Of a DNA stretch of 64,000 nucleotides, positions 41,441 to 49,807 are shown one piece after another. The stretch is from assembly GCA_903772945.1 (NCBI GenBank), contig CAICTM010000200.1, forward strand, positions 29,040 to 93,039, written 5' to 3'. This DNA is from Seminavis robusta (taxonomy: Eukaryota; Bacillariophyta; Bacillariophyceae; Naviculales; Naviculaceae). The notes beneath the pieces were generated by a model. The model was not told the origin of the DNA and did no database searches. It saw nothing but the letters and a program-made list of their open reading frames with translations. Within the stretch, counting starts at the first letter, position 1. Each line of letters begins with the position of its first letter. The position numbers were made by a program, and so were the translations under genes.

Positions 41441-42058
41441 ATGTCTCCCTTCCAAGAATCCCACACTGACTTCTCCGTCCGCCGCTTTAGTGGATTCATC
41501 TGCCTCAAGCCCCAAGTGGGTTATGACCTAAGCAAAGTCTGCAGCCGCACCGCCATCATCACGGTCTGGAAGAAGTGGGCCATGAGGCGCATGACCCAAA
41601 ATAAACCCCACGTGGGCATTACCAACACTGAGGAGACCCTTATGAGCAGCTTTGACGTGAAGGTCAATGGTGAGTTGAACTCGTCTCACAAAGATTTGAG
41701 TGATGAGGAGGTGATTGAGATATTGAAGTATCTGTTCTGCACCCTGGCCAAAGCTCTCAAGCAGACCCAGACCAAGTTCAAGTTCTATGGAGACACTGAT
41801 AAGTTCTTGTGCCAATACAACATCTCCCACTCAAAGAAATCACTTCCTGAATCACAAGAAAAGCTTCCATCTCACCCAAGCAACACGATGCTCAAAACAG
41901 AACCACCAAGTACCAAGAAGCCCCATACGCAGTCAAGCACCCGAAAGCTCCATCTAAACATCCAAGAACTCTATGCAGAGCCAGCACCAACACCAATGCA
42001 GCAAGGCCCCAAGGAAGTCGACACTGATGACATCGACCCAACCGAGGTTGAATGTTAG
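41441..42058 (+). CDS. Hypothetical protein A, copy 1
   Basis: Single exon, 205 residues, ATG in AAGATGTC context. No signal peptide or membrane segment. The first 130 residues look globular, with alternating hydrophobics and a helix (LSDEEVIEILKYLFCTLAKA) after a beta-like part (RRFSGFICLKPQVGYDLSKV). The last 75 are Ser/Pro/Lys-rich and end with an acidic tail (DTDDIDPTEVEC). No family recognised. Convergent with the hydroxylase in the same unit. An identical copy lies at 43629..44246, which supports a stable coding frame but could simply reflect recency. Confidence 0.6.
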   Translation: MSPFQESHTDFSVRRFSGFICLKPQVGYDLSKVCSRTAIITVWKKWAMRRMTQNKPHVGITNTEETLMSSFDVKVNGELNSSHKDLSDEEVIEILKYLFCTLAKALKQTQTKFKFYGDTDKFLCQYNISHSKKSLPESQEKLPSHPSNTMLKTEPPSTKKPHTQSSTRKLHLNIQELYAEPAPTPMQQGPKEVDTDDIDPTEVEC

Positions 42059-42342
42059 TGGGGAGTAGCTTGACAGTTACGCTTCATATGAACCAACTTA
42101 CAAACCAACTTATAATTTATAATCCACAACATAGAATGATTTGAGCAACTTCGTGTAGCTAGCTAGCTTTAGTGGTGGGCAATGACAGGATAGGATGAAC
42201 GGCCAGCAAACGAAGCGGCTGCGAGAGAAAAGTTTGCTAGCTAAGTGTACGGAAAGTGACCGTGCATAGTGGTGCCTACCGGTACTGCAAAACAGTTGTG
42301 CACCGCCTCGTCTTTTCGTGCTGTTTTCGCTCTTTTGCTGGC

Positions 42343-43266
42343 TCAAAGCTGGACTTGCGTCTTCATGACATGGTTGTAGGTATCCACGTCTTTTTGGTAT
42401 CCTTTCCAGAGATGATGCCATGGATGCGCAGTGAAATTAGTATGCGGTTTGGCATGATGTAGATTGTGTCCAATATTTCCCTTGAGGATGGCATCCGCAG
42501 GAGGGAAGTAGTAACAAACAGAGTATGGATTCAAGGAATGAGTACTGCCTTCACTGGATACGAGGGTGTAGAAGGCCAGAAACGAAACCTGTGGTGTCAA
42601 TCCCAAGGCCCACTTTGCACAGACCAACAAGAATGGACCAATGCTGTTTTCTAGGAACAAATCGAGTGGGTCGATCTGGCTTCCATTAATGTTGTTCAAA
42701 TTGATGGCGTAGTTATGATGCAGCTCGTGGATTGAATGGAGAAATTGATGATTCTTGTTGTGCATCTTTCGGTGTAGAATGTTCATGCTGAAACAGTCCT
42801 TGAGAACGCAAATGGCCCAAAACTCGGCGTACGGTTGCACTAGAGCCATCATCCAGACCTCCAAATCATCCATCCAGGTACCGGTGGTCGAGCTTTCCGA
42901 AACAAAGACAGGACCGAAGACCCCCCAATAGGACAATCCGGCAGCCAAGATTGCCAAATGCAAAATGAGACCAACAAGAGATGTCATCAATGCTTTGTTT
43001 TGAATATCCATTGCAACCTGTTGTCGCTTGACAGATGCAAGTGATTCAGGACCTAGAAGAACCAACCCATAAAACATTTCCATGATAGTATGGGTAGTTA
43101 CAAGACCGGCACACATGATGCCCGTCTTCCAGGGTACCATCGTCAGGTGGCCATCCTCGGAGGCACTGCCAGTAGCCCATCGAACCGATAGCCAAACTGC
43201 TGCAAAGAAACGAACATGATCGGCCACCGCTGTCACAAGACGTGCTGAAAACGCGCTGACAGGCAT
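42343..43266 (-). CDS. Fatty-acid hydroxylase / sterol-desaturase-like protein, copy 1 (intact)
   Basis: Single exon, 307 residues from the first ATG at 43266. A membrane di-iron oxygenase of the fatty acid hydroxylase superfamily, expected in the ER or another membrane. The His motifs are present: HRKMH (165-169), HELHH (180-184), HNLHH (267-271) and HPWHH (281-285). Hydrophobic segments surround them (ALMTSLVGLILHLAILAAGL; GPFLLVCAKWALGL). Substrate (sterol, sphingolipid or fatty acid) cannot be told from the sequence. Because of the duplication, its upstream DNA is the 5' region of hypothetical A copy 2, so the promoter is a new junction. Confidence 0.85.
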   Translation of the reverse strand: MPVSAFSARLVTAVADHVRFFAAVWLSVRWATGSASEDGHLTMVPWKTGIMCAGLVTTHTIMEMFYGLVLLGPESLASVKRQQVAMDIQNKALMTSLVGLILHLAILAAGLSYWGVFGPVFVSESSTTGTWMDDLEVWMMALVQPYAEFWAICVLKDCFSMNILHRKMHNKNHQFLHSIHELHHNYAINLNNINGSQIDPLDLFLENSIGPFLLVCAKWALGLTPQVSFLAFYTLVSSEGSTHSLNPYSVCYYFPPADAILKGNIGHNLHHAKPHTNFTAHPWHHLWKGYQKDVDTYNHVMKTQVQL

Positions 43267-43628
43267 GGTCAAGATCAGCAATGAAGCTCTGATTCCGGTT
43301 GTCAGCAATCGACTTATATATAATTGACTTCGCAATAAAATGCAAGGCAGCAGGGGCAGCGGACAAACTGGTTATACTGGTAAGCTGGCCCGACAGTGCA
43401 TGTCGGTCTTACTCCAAACCTCATCAGTCGTCTCGTGATCAGTCTGGTACCACCATGGTTTTTAGCCAACTTGGTTGCAGAGAGCACAGAGCACAGAGCT
43501 GAGAGCAGAGGAAGGAACACAAAACAAAGATCAGCAAAACCAAAAACCAAACAACAGCAAGCTCGCATTGCAGCAGCCAGAAGCAGCACCAAGACACTCA
43601 CACACACAACAGCACCACCAAGATCAAG

Positions 43629-44246
43629 ATGTCTCCCTTCCAAGAATCCCACACTGACTTCTCCGTCCGCCGCTTTAGTGGATTCATCTGCCTCAAGCCC
43701 CAAGTGGGTTATGACCTAAGCAAAGTCTGCAGCCGCACCGCCATCATCACGGTCTGGAAGAAGTGGGCCATGAGGCGCATGACCCAAAATAAACCCCACG
43801 TGGGCATTACCAACACTGAGGAGACCCTTATGAGCAGCTTTGACGTGAAGGTCAATGGTGAGTTGAACTCGTCTCACAAAGATTTGAGTGATGAGGAGGT
43901 GATTGAGATATTGAAGTATCTGTTCTGCACCCTGGCCAAAGCTCTCAAGCAGACCCAGACCAAGTTCAAGTTCTATGGAGACACTGATAAGTTCTTGTGC
44001 CAATACAACATCTCCCACTCAAAGAAATCACTTCCTGAATCACAAGAAAAGCTTCCATCTCACCCAAGCAACACGATGCTCAAAACAGAACCACCAAGTA
44101 CCAAGAAGCCCCATACGCAGTCAAGCACCCGAAAGCTCCATCTAAACATCCAAGAACTCTATGCAGAGCCAGCACCAACACCAATGCAGCAAGGCCCCAA
44201 GGAAGTCGACACTGATGACATCGACCCAACCGAGGTTGAATGTTAG
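43629..44246 (+). CDS. Hypothetical protein A, copy 2
   Basis: Translates identically to the protein at 41441..42058 (205 residues), with the same 5' leader of at least 250 bp. In this copy the upstream neighbour is the intact hydroxylase copy in divergent orientation, 363 bp between start codons, forming a novel shared upstream region. Confidence 0.6.
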   Translation: MSPFQESHTDFSVRRFSGFICLKPQVGYDLSKVCSRTAIITVWKKWAMRRMTQNKPHVGITNTEETLMSSFDVKVNGELNSSHKDLSDEEVIEILKYLFCTLAKALKQTQTKFKFYGDTDKFLCQYNISHSKKSLPESQEKLPSHPSNTMLKTEPPSTKKPHTQSSTRKLHLNIQELYAEPAPTPMQQGPKEVDTDDIDPTEVEC

Positions 44247-44530
44247 TGGGGAGTAGCTTGACAGTTACGCTTCATATGAACCAACTTACAAACCAACTTA
44301 TAATTTATAATCCACAACATAGAATGATTTGAGCAACTTCGTGTAGCTAGCTAGCTTTAGTGGTGGGCAATGACAGGATAGGATGAACGGCCAGCAAACG
44401 AAGCGGCTGCGAGAGAAAAGTTTGCTAGCTAAGTGTACGGAAAGTGACCGTGCATAGTGGTGCCTACCGGTACTGCAAAACAGTTGTGCACCGCCTCGTC
44501 TTTTCGTGCTGTTTTCGCTCTTTTGCTGGC

Positions 44531-45453
44531 TCAAAGCTGGACTTGCGTCTTCATGACATGGTTGTAGGTATCCACGTCTTTTTGGTATCCTTTCCAGAGA
44601 TGATGCCATGGATGCGCAGTGAAATTAGTATGCGGTTTGGCATGATGTAGATTGTGTCCAATATTTCCCTTGAGGATGGCATCCGCGGAGGGAAGTAGTA
44701 ACAAACAGAGTATGGATTCAAGGAATGAGTACTGCCTTCACTGGATACGAGGGTGTAGAAGGCCAGAAACGAAACCTGTGGTGTCAATCCCAAGGCCCAC
44801 TTTGCACAGACCAACAAGAATGGACCAATGCTGTTTTCTAGGAACAAATCGAGTGGGTCGATCTGGCTTCCATTAATGTTGTTCAAATTGATGGCGTAGT
44901 TATGATGCAGCTCGTGGATTGAATGGAGAAATTGATGATTCTTGTTGTGCATCTTTCGGTGTAGAATGTTCATGCTGAAACAGTCCTTGAGAACGCAAAT
45001 GGCCCAAAACTCGGCGTACGGTTGCACTAGAGCCATCATCCAGACCTCCAAATCATCCATCCAGGTACCGGTGGTCGAGCTTTCCGAAACAAAGACAGGA
45101 CCGAAGACCCCCCAATAGGACAATCCGGCAGCCAAGATTGCCAAATGCAAAATGAGACCAACAAGAGATGTCATCAATGCTTTGTTTTGAATATCCATTG
45201 CAACCTGTTGTCGCTTGACAGATGCAAGTGATTCAGGACCTAGAAGAACCAACCCATAAAACATTTCCATGATAGTATGGGTAGTTACAAGACCGGCACA
45301 CATGATGCCCGTCTTCCAGGGTACCATCGTCAGGTGGCCATCCTCGGAGGCACTGCCAGTAGCCCATCGAACCGATAGCCAAACTGCTGCAAAGAAACGA
45401 ACATGATCGGCCACCGCTGTCACAAGACGTGCTGAAAACGCGCTGACAGGCAT
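44531..45453 (-). pseudogene. Hydroxylase copy 2, frameshifted before its last two His motifs
   Basis: Same gene as 42343..43266, from the ATG at 45453. At about 44685 one base is missing relative to copy 1 (CCGCGGAGGG against CCGCAGGAGGG). The reading frame changes after YYFPP (residue 256) and stops at 44551. HRKMH and HELHH remain, but HNLHH and HPWHH are lost, so the product should be inactive. This copy retains the upstream DNA that originally flanked the gene. An assembly or base-call error is the alternative. Confidence 0.8.
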
Positions 45454-45561
45454 GGTCAAGATCAGCAATGAAGCTCTATTCCGGTTTCAGCAATCGACTT
45501 TATAAATTGACTTCTTCGCAATAAAATGCAAGGCAGCAGGGGCAGCGGACAAACTGGTTAT

Positions 45562-46056
45562 AAAATGCAGGTTAGTCTACTGGTTATGGCATGACCGCAT
45601 GCGAACCCGCTCTGCATGGACAGCGACTGTCGTTACCGGTACACAACCGGTACAGTCCGGCCTGTATGCTCTGGAGCAAAATAACAATAATATTGCTGTT
45701 CACCATCACCACCTCTCCACTCCCCCCGTAGCATCTTTTGCCCTGCTCCTGTCCTCCCCTACCCACTACCGGTACCCCCGCTCTGCCTAGCTTAGCCCCC
45801 CTCGTATCCACTTAGTATCATTTGTTTTTCAACAGAGCTGCATAGGGACGGAAACTGGATAAGCCCATGATCATCAGACTGGTCGAGAGTGGTAGGGGAC
45901 TCTGCGACCCCAAGCCTGTTCCTCATTCCGAGGTCCTCACCAGCACACAGGCTCAACCCGCGGCCGACCTCCTAAACATCTAGCCAAAGAAGCGCCCTAT
46001 CGTTTCTCGAAGCCTCGCACTAAAAATTATCGTTAGATACCGGTACAGTAGTTGGC
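45562..46056. other. Intergenic between duplication and EF-G2
   Basis: Promoter side of hydroxylase copy 2 and 3' side of EF-G2. Contains TTACCGGTACACAACCGGTAC near 45635. No supported gene. Confidence 0.5.
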
Positions 46057-48930
46057 TCACGGTACCTCTGCACCACTACAACGGGAATGTCCCTTGTACT
46101 CGGCCGAGAACGCGCCTTCTCCCGCCGTTAAACTACGCAGTGCGCTTGCATACCCCAAGATTTCCACCAGTGGCACTTGTCCACGGACCATAGTCTTTTG
46201 GTGAACTGTTGAGCTATCCTCGTCCCCGGTGACCACATCTTCTACAGTCCCTCGTCGACTCGTCAGATCCGACAAGACAGTACCCACCATGTCATTCGGA
46301 GCACTAATTTCGACAGACATGGAGGGTTCCAGAACTCGTCCTTGCTCGACATTGTCCTTCAGAGTACTTGTCACTGCATTCATGGCGGCGGCTCGAATAG
46401 CTCCGGGGAGTGCTTGAAGACCTGGCAATCCATCTTCGGCATCAATCGCGTCGACGTGACAGGTAAGATTGGCCATGGCGTATGATCCCACGGGTCCTCT
46501 CTTGAGCGACCCCAAACATCCTTGCACGAGCGCTCTGTAGACGGGCGACTTGGCCATGTATTCGTCATGGGGGACATCTGGTTTGAGCTGCAGAAACTCC
46601 AAAACTTGCGGTCCCACTTGAACGGTTGGTTCCAATGGAAGCTGTACGGCTGCATCGCCATTATTGTCGTCGCAACCATTCCTCGTCGGCTCCAATCTGA
46701 GTTCCACCGAAGCTTGTAATCTTGTATCTCCCATGGTGCGATCAAAGTGCATGAGTCCATCCGTACCAACCGCATCCAGGAGTGTTTCTCGATACGCCAC
46801 TCGTGGCGCTCCCTTGTGGACGACGAGCCCAAATTCTCGATGCAACCGATCCAGTGTCACTTCGACATGCAATTCTCCCAGCCCCGACAAGAGTGTCCCT
46901 GACTCGGTTTCTTCCACCAACAAACTCGGATCTTCAATAGCCAACACTTTGAGGCATTCGCTCAATCGTGTCTGTTCGCCCTGTGTCTCGGCTTCCAATC
47001 GAACTTGCAACACGGGCTTGGGAGATGCCACACCCGCCAAGCACACTCGACCATATGCATTGGCATTGGCACCATTCTTAGTATTCTTGGACTTTTTGTT
47101 ATTATTTTTCGACGACAATACGAGTGTATCACCCGTCACGACCGTCTTGAGTCCGACGAGGGCACAGACATCTCCCGCTTGACATATTCCGTGTTCCTTT
47201 TTGGTAAAAGCTCCTCCGGCCAGTTCGAGGAGTCCACCCACGCGCTCCTTTCGTGGTTCTGATGCCGTTTCCCCCAATGTGGGTGGCGACACGACCTGCA
47301 GTACATCTCGTTCGCGCAGTGTTCCACTGTATACCCTGCAAAAAACGACTCGTCCATCGCCACTGCCTCCTTTTCCTCCCGACAAATGACACACTTTGAA
47401 TGCAAACGCGAGTAGATCGCTGTTCATGGGATGTCCGAGTGTGGTGGTGGTGTCAGGAAGAGACGACGACAATGTTTCGGTGGTATCTGTATCAATCAAT
47501 GCGGGTGGAGGTCGATCCAATGGCGACGGCAATAAATCGGCAATGGCATCGAGTAGTGGTTCGAGTCCCTTTCCTTTTAATGCGGCCGCCGCTACGACGG
47601 GCAATGCCTTGTGCGTCAAGGTAGCTTGTCGTACGGCATGTTGTAGTTGATGTGGTGCCGGCATGATATCTTCTAGGTAGTGCTGTTCCATGCATTCATC
47701 TTGACAATCTCCGGCCAATTGTTCCACCAATGCGTGTCGTGCTTGTAATGCGGCTTGTGTCAAGGCACAATCGGCATCGAGCACGAGCGACGACGCGTCC
47801 GTGTTCTTGCTGGCAGTACCCGTGGATCCTCCCAGTAGTAATGGATAAACGTCGGGGATGCATTCTTCGACACTCCGGGATGAGTTTGGGTTGGTTTCTG
47901 GATACACAATGGCTCGCATGTGTATGAGATCGATGACTCCCATGAATTCTCCGTGGATATTATTGTTCTTGTGGTTGTTGCTGTTGTCATGATCGCAATC
48001 GGCCCCATTCGGGAGAGCGACGACGTTTGGCATTTGTAGACAGTTATGATTGTCGGGAATATCATGATCGACTCGAAAGAGCGGTAACTGAATGGGCACT
48101 GGATTCGCATTTGGCAATTTGTGTCTAATGGTTTGTACGGCCTGTGCAAAGTTGCATCCTTCCTTGTCCATTTTGTTGATAGTGACGAGAGACGGCAATG
48201 CTTGTCCAGAGGGAGAATGTTCTTGCATGGCTCTCCATACAGTTTCGGTTTGCGCTTGAACTCCTGCGACGGCATCCACGACGAGCACGGCCCCATCGAG
48301 TACGGCGACACTGCGATGAACTTCGACAGAAAAGTCGACATGCCCGGGAGTATCAATGAGATGTACGTGAACTCGTTCGTTTGTGGCATTGTTGTTGCTA
48401 TTGTGCCATCCCCAGTCGAATTGAATGGCCGCTGATTGAATGGTAATGCCTCGTTCTCGTTCTTGCGGGAGATAGTCTGTGACGGTGTTTCCGGTATCGA
48501 CTCTTCCCACGTGCCTTACAACTCCAGCTAGAGCCAACATGCGTTCCGTGACGGTCGTCTTTCCCGCATCCACATGTGCCAAGATTCCCACATTGCGAAT
48601 TCGTTCCAGGCGGTGGATTTGTTGTCTTGACTTGTTGTTGGTAGTGGAAAGAGCTGGTTCATCGAGACTACTGGCCACAGCCACACTGGACTGAGCTCTG
48701 CGTTGATTGTGGTTGCTGTTGGTACAAGAAGTACTGAAACATCTCCGCTGAGGTCGCGTATGCTTATAGCTAAGCCATGGCTGCTGAGGCTCATAGTCAT
48801 AGTCCAACGGCTGAAGCTGAAGTTGTGGTTGCAGTGCTGATGCTTGGAGGCAGCTGAACTTTCTGTTTTGCTGGAATTGTCTTCGAGATCTCTTGGCTAG
48901 AGCCACTCGAACAAGCCGAGAGGATTGCAT
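46057..48930 (-). CDS. GFM2: Mitochondrial elongation factor G2 (ribosome-recycling GTPase)
   Basis: Single exon, 957 residues. GTPase of the EF-G family that splits mitochondrial ribosomes with the recycling factor rather than driving translocation (known for GFM2/EF-G2mt). G1 AHVDAGKT (118-125), switch TVTDYLPQERERGITIQSAA, G3 DTPGHVDFS, G4 NKMDKEG. The sequence VDTGNTVTDYLPQERERGIT fits the GFM2 branch rather than GFM1. Domain II, domain IV (GLGELHVEVTLDRLHREFGL) and the C-terminal domain (VEILGYASALRSLTAGEGAF) are complete. The first ~110 residues are Arg/Gln/Ser-rich and free of acidic patches at the start, consistent with a mitochondrial presequence. Longer than typical EF-G2 because of Asn/His-rich insertions (NNHKNNNIHGE) in the G domain. 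Confidence 0.9.
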   Translation of the reverse strand: MQSSRLVRVALAKRSRRQFQQNRKFSCLQASALQPQLQLQPLDYDYEPQQPWLSYKHTRPQRRCFSTSCTNSNHNQRRAQSSVAVASSLDEPALSTTNNKSRQQIHRLERIRNVGILAHVDAGKTTVTERMLALAGVVRHVGRVDTGNTVTDYLPQERERGITIQSAAIQFDWGWHNSNNNATNERVHVHLIDTPGHVDFSVEVHRSVAVLDGAVLVVDAVAGVQAQTETVWRAMQEHSPSGQALPSLVTINKMDKEGCNFAQAVQTIRHKLPNANPVPIQLPLFRVDHDIPDNHNCLQMPNVVALPNGADCDHDNSNNHKNNNIHGEFMGVIDLIHMRAIVYPETNPNSSRSVEECIPDVYPLLLGGSTGTASKNTDASSLVLDADCALTQAALQARHALVEQLAGDCQDECMEQHYLEDIMPAPHQLQHAVRQATLTHKALPVVAAAALKGKGLEPLLDAIADLLPSPLDRPPPALIDTDTTETLSSSLPDTTTTLGHPMNSDLLAFAFKVCHLSGGKGGSGDGRVVFCRVYSGTLRERDVLQVVSPPTLGETASEPRKERVGGLLELAGGAFTKKEHGICQAGDVCALVGLKTVVTGDTLVLSSKNNNKKSKNTKNGANANAYGRVCLAGVASPKPVLQVRLEAETQGEQTRLSECLKVLAIEDPSLLVEETESGTLLSGLGELHVEVTLDRLHREFGLVVHKGAPRVAYRETLLDAVGTDGLMHFDRTMGDTRLQASVELRLEPTRNGCDDNNGDAAVQLPLEPTVQVGPQVLEFLQLKPDVPHDEYMAKSPVYRALVQGCLGSLKRGPVGSYAMANLTCHVDAIDAEDGLPGLQALPGAIRAAAMNAVTSTLKDNVEQGRVLEPSMSVEISAPNDMVGTVLSDLTSRRGTVEDVVTGDEDSSTVHQKTMVRGQVPLVEILGYASALRSLTAGEGAFSAEYKGHSRCSGAEVP

Positions 48931-49807
48931 CTGAGGGTATCAGGGGGTAGCTTAATAGAAGGGTAGCTTATAGAAGGGTATCTGTTCTGATAAGGGTATC
49001 TGAGGGTATCTGAGGGTAGATTGATAGATAATGCCGTATAAAAGGTAGATAATGAATGATAATGAAAGGAATGATCTTAGTGGTTGGTTGGTTGGTTGAT
49101 TGGCTGTTGGATAGATCCAATGGAATGCGAATGCCAATGAATGGATGGAGCTTATCTTAGTACCAGTAAGCTAAGACGAGGCAAACAGATCAGGAGCCTT
49201 CTAGCTAGTGCACTGATCTACCACCACAAAGCTAGCTATAGTACCGTATGGTAGCTATCCTCTCTTCTCTTCTTGCCAAGACAATGCGAAGTGCAAAGGG
49301 ACCACAGCAGCCATTCAAGAAAAGAAAGATGCGTAATGGCTTGCGTATTGCTGGCTGCTTGCTGCGGTTATGGGATGATCTTTGCGGATTGGTTCGGAGT
49401 TGTGCCGCTGCCATGCCCATCATGATGACGATGGCACAAGACTCATGGCTCGCGACTTGACTCATTTGACTGACAAGGGACGTGCGATGCACTCCCATCT
49501 GCGTCACTGACATGTTGTTGTGACGTCAATATTTGAAGATTCAGCCAGTGTCCTCTCACCAGGATCTTTCAAGTCGAATATTCGAAAATGGAAAGAAGCA
49601 ACGGCACCATAACGCCTCACACAATTTGAATGCGTTGCGCTTTTTACTCCGTGTCAGTTTTTTGATGAGGGAGCAGATACACGTAGATGATCAAGCCGGA
49701 GATGGCAATGGTGAAGACTTACCTGTAGATAGTCTCAAGAGCAACAAGAAAAAGTGGGATCAGTCCTTCGTCATCTCCAGCAGCACCTCAGCTGTCAGTT
49801 TTAAAAC
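48931..49807. promoter_or_regulatory. Divergent upstream region, EF-G2 / Ser-Thr-rich protein
   Basis: 877 bp between divergent starts. Directly upstream of the EF-G2 ATG is a run of degenerate repeats of GGGTATCT and GGGTAGCTTA (48933-49020); on the gene strand it contains AGATACCCTTATC, resembling the leader of the F-box gene. No supported gene. Confidence 0.45.

Larger units (their letters stand above)
41188..43375. repeat. Tandem duplication, unit 1 (2188 bp)
   Basis: Direct head-to-tail repeat with the unit at 43376. The offset is 2188 bp until a one-base deletion in unit 2, then 2187. Both units start at ACTGGTAAGCTGG. As far as compared, the units match almost base for base, with differences at the one-base deletion and in a ~60-bp stretch before the hydroxylase start codon. 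Confidence 0.97.
43376..45561. repeat. Tandem duplication, unit 2 (about 2186 bp)
   Basis: Second copy of the 2.19-kb unit. The right end is near GGACAAACTGGTTATA (45546-45561), after which it diverges from the unit 1/unit 2 junction. The short ACTGG at the junction suggests microhomology. Confidence 0.97.

Noticed and set aside
41188-45561. Transposon as cause of the duplicated unit
   Set aside because: No terminal inverted repeats, target-site duplication, transposase or reverse transcriptase; a simple tandem duplication with short microhomology explains it.
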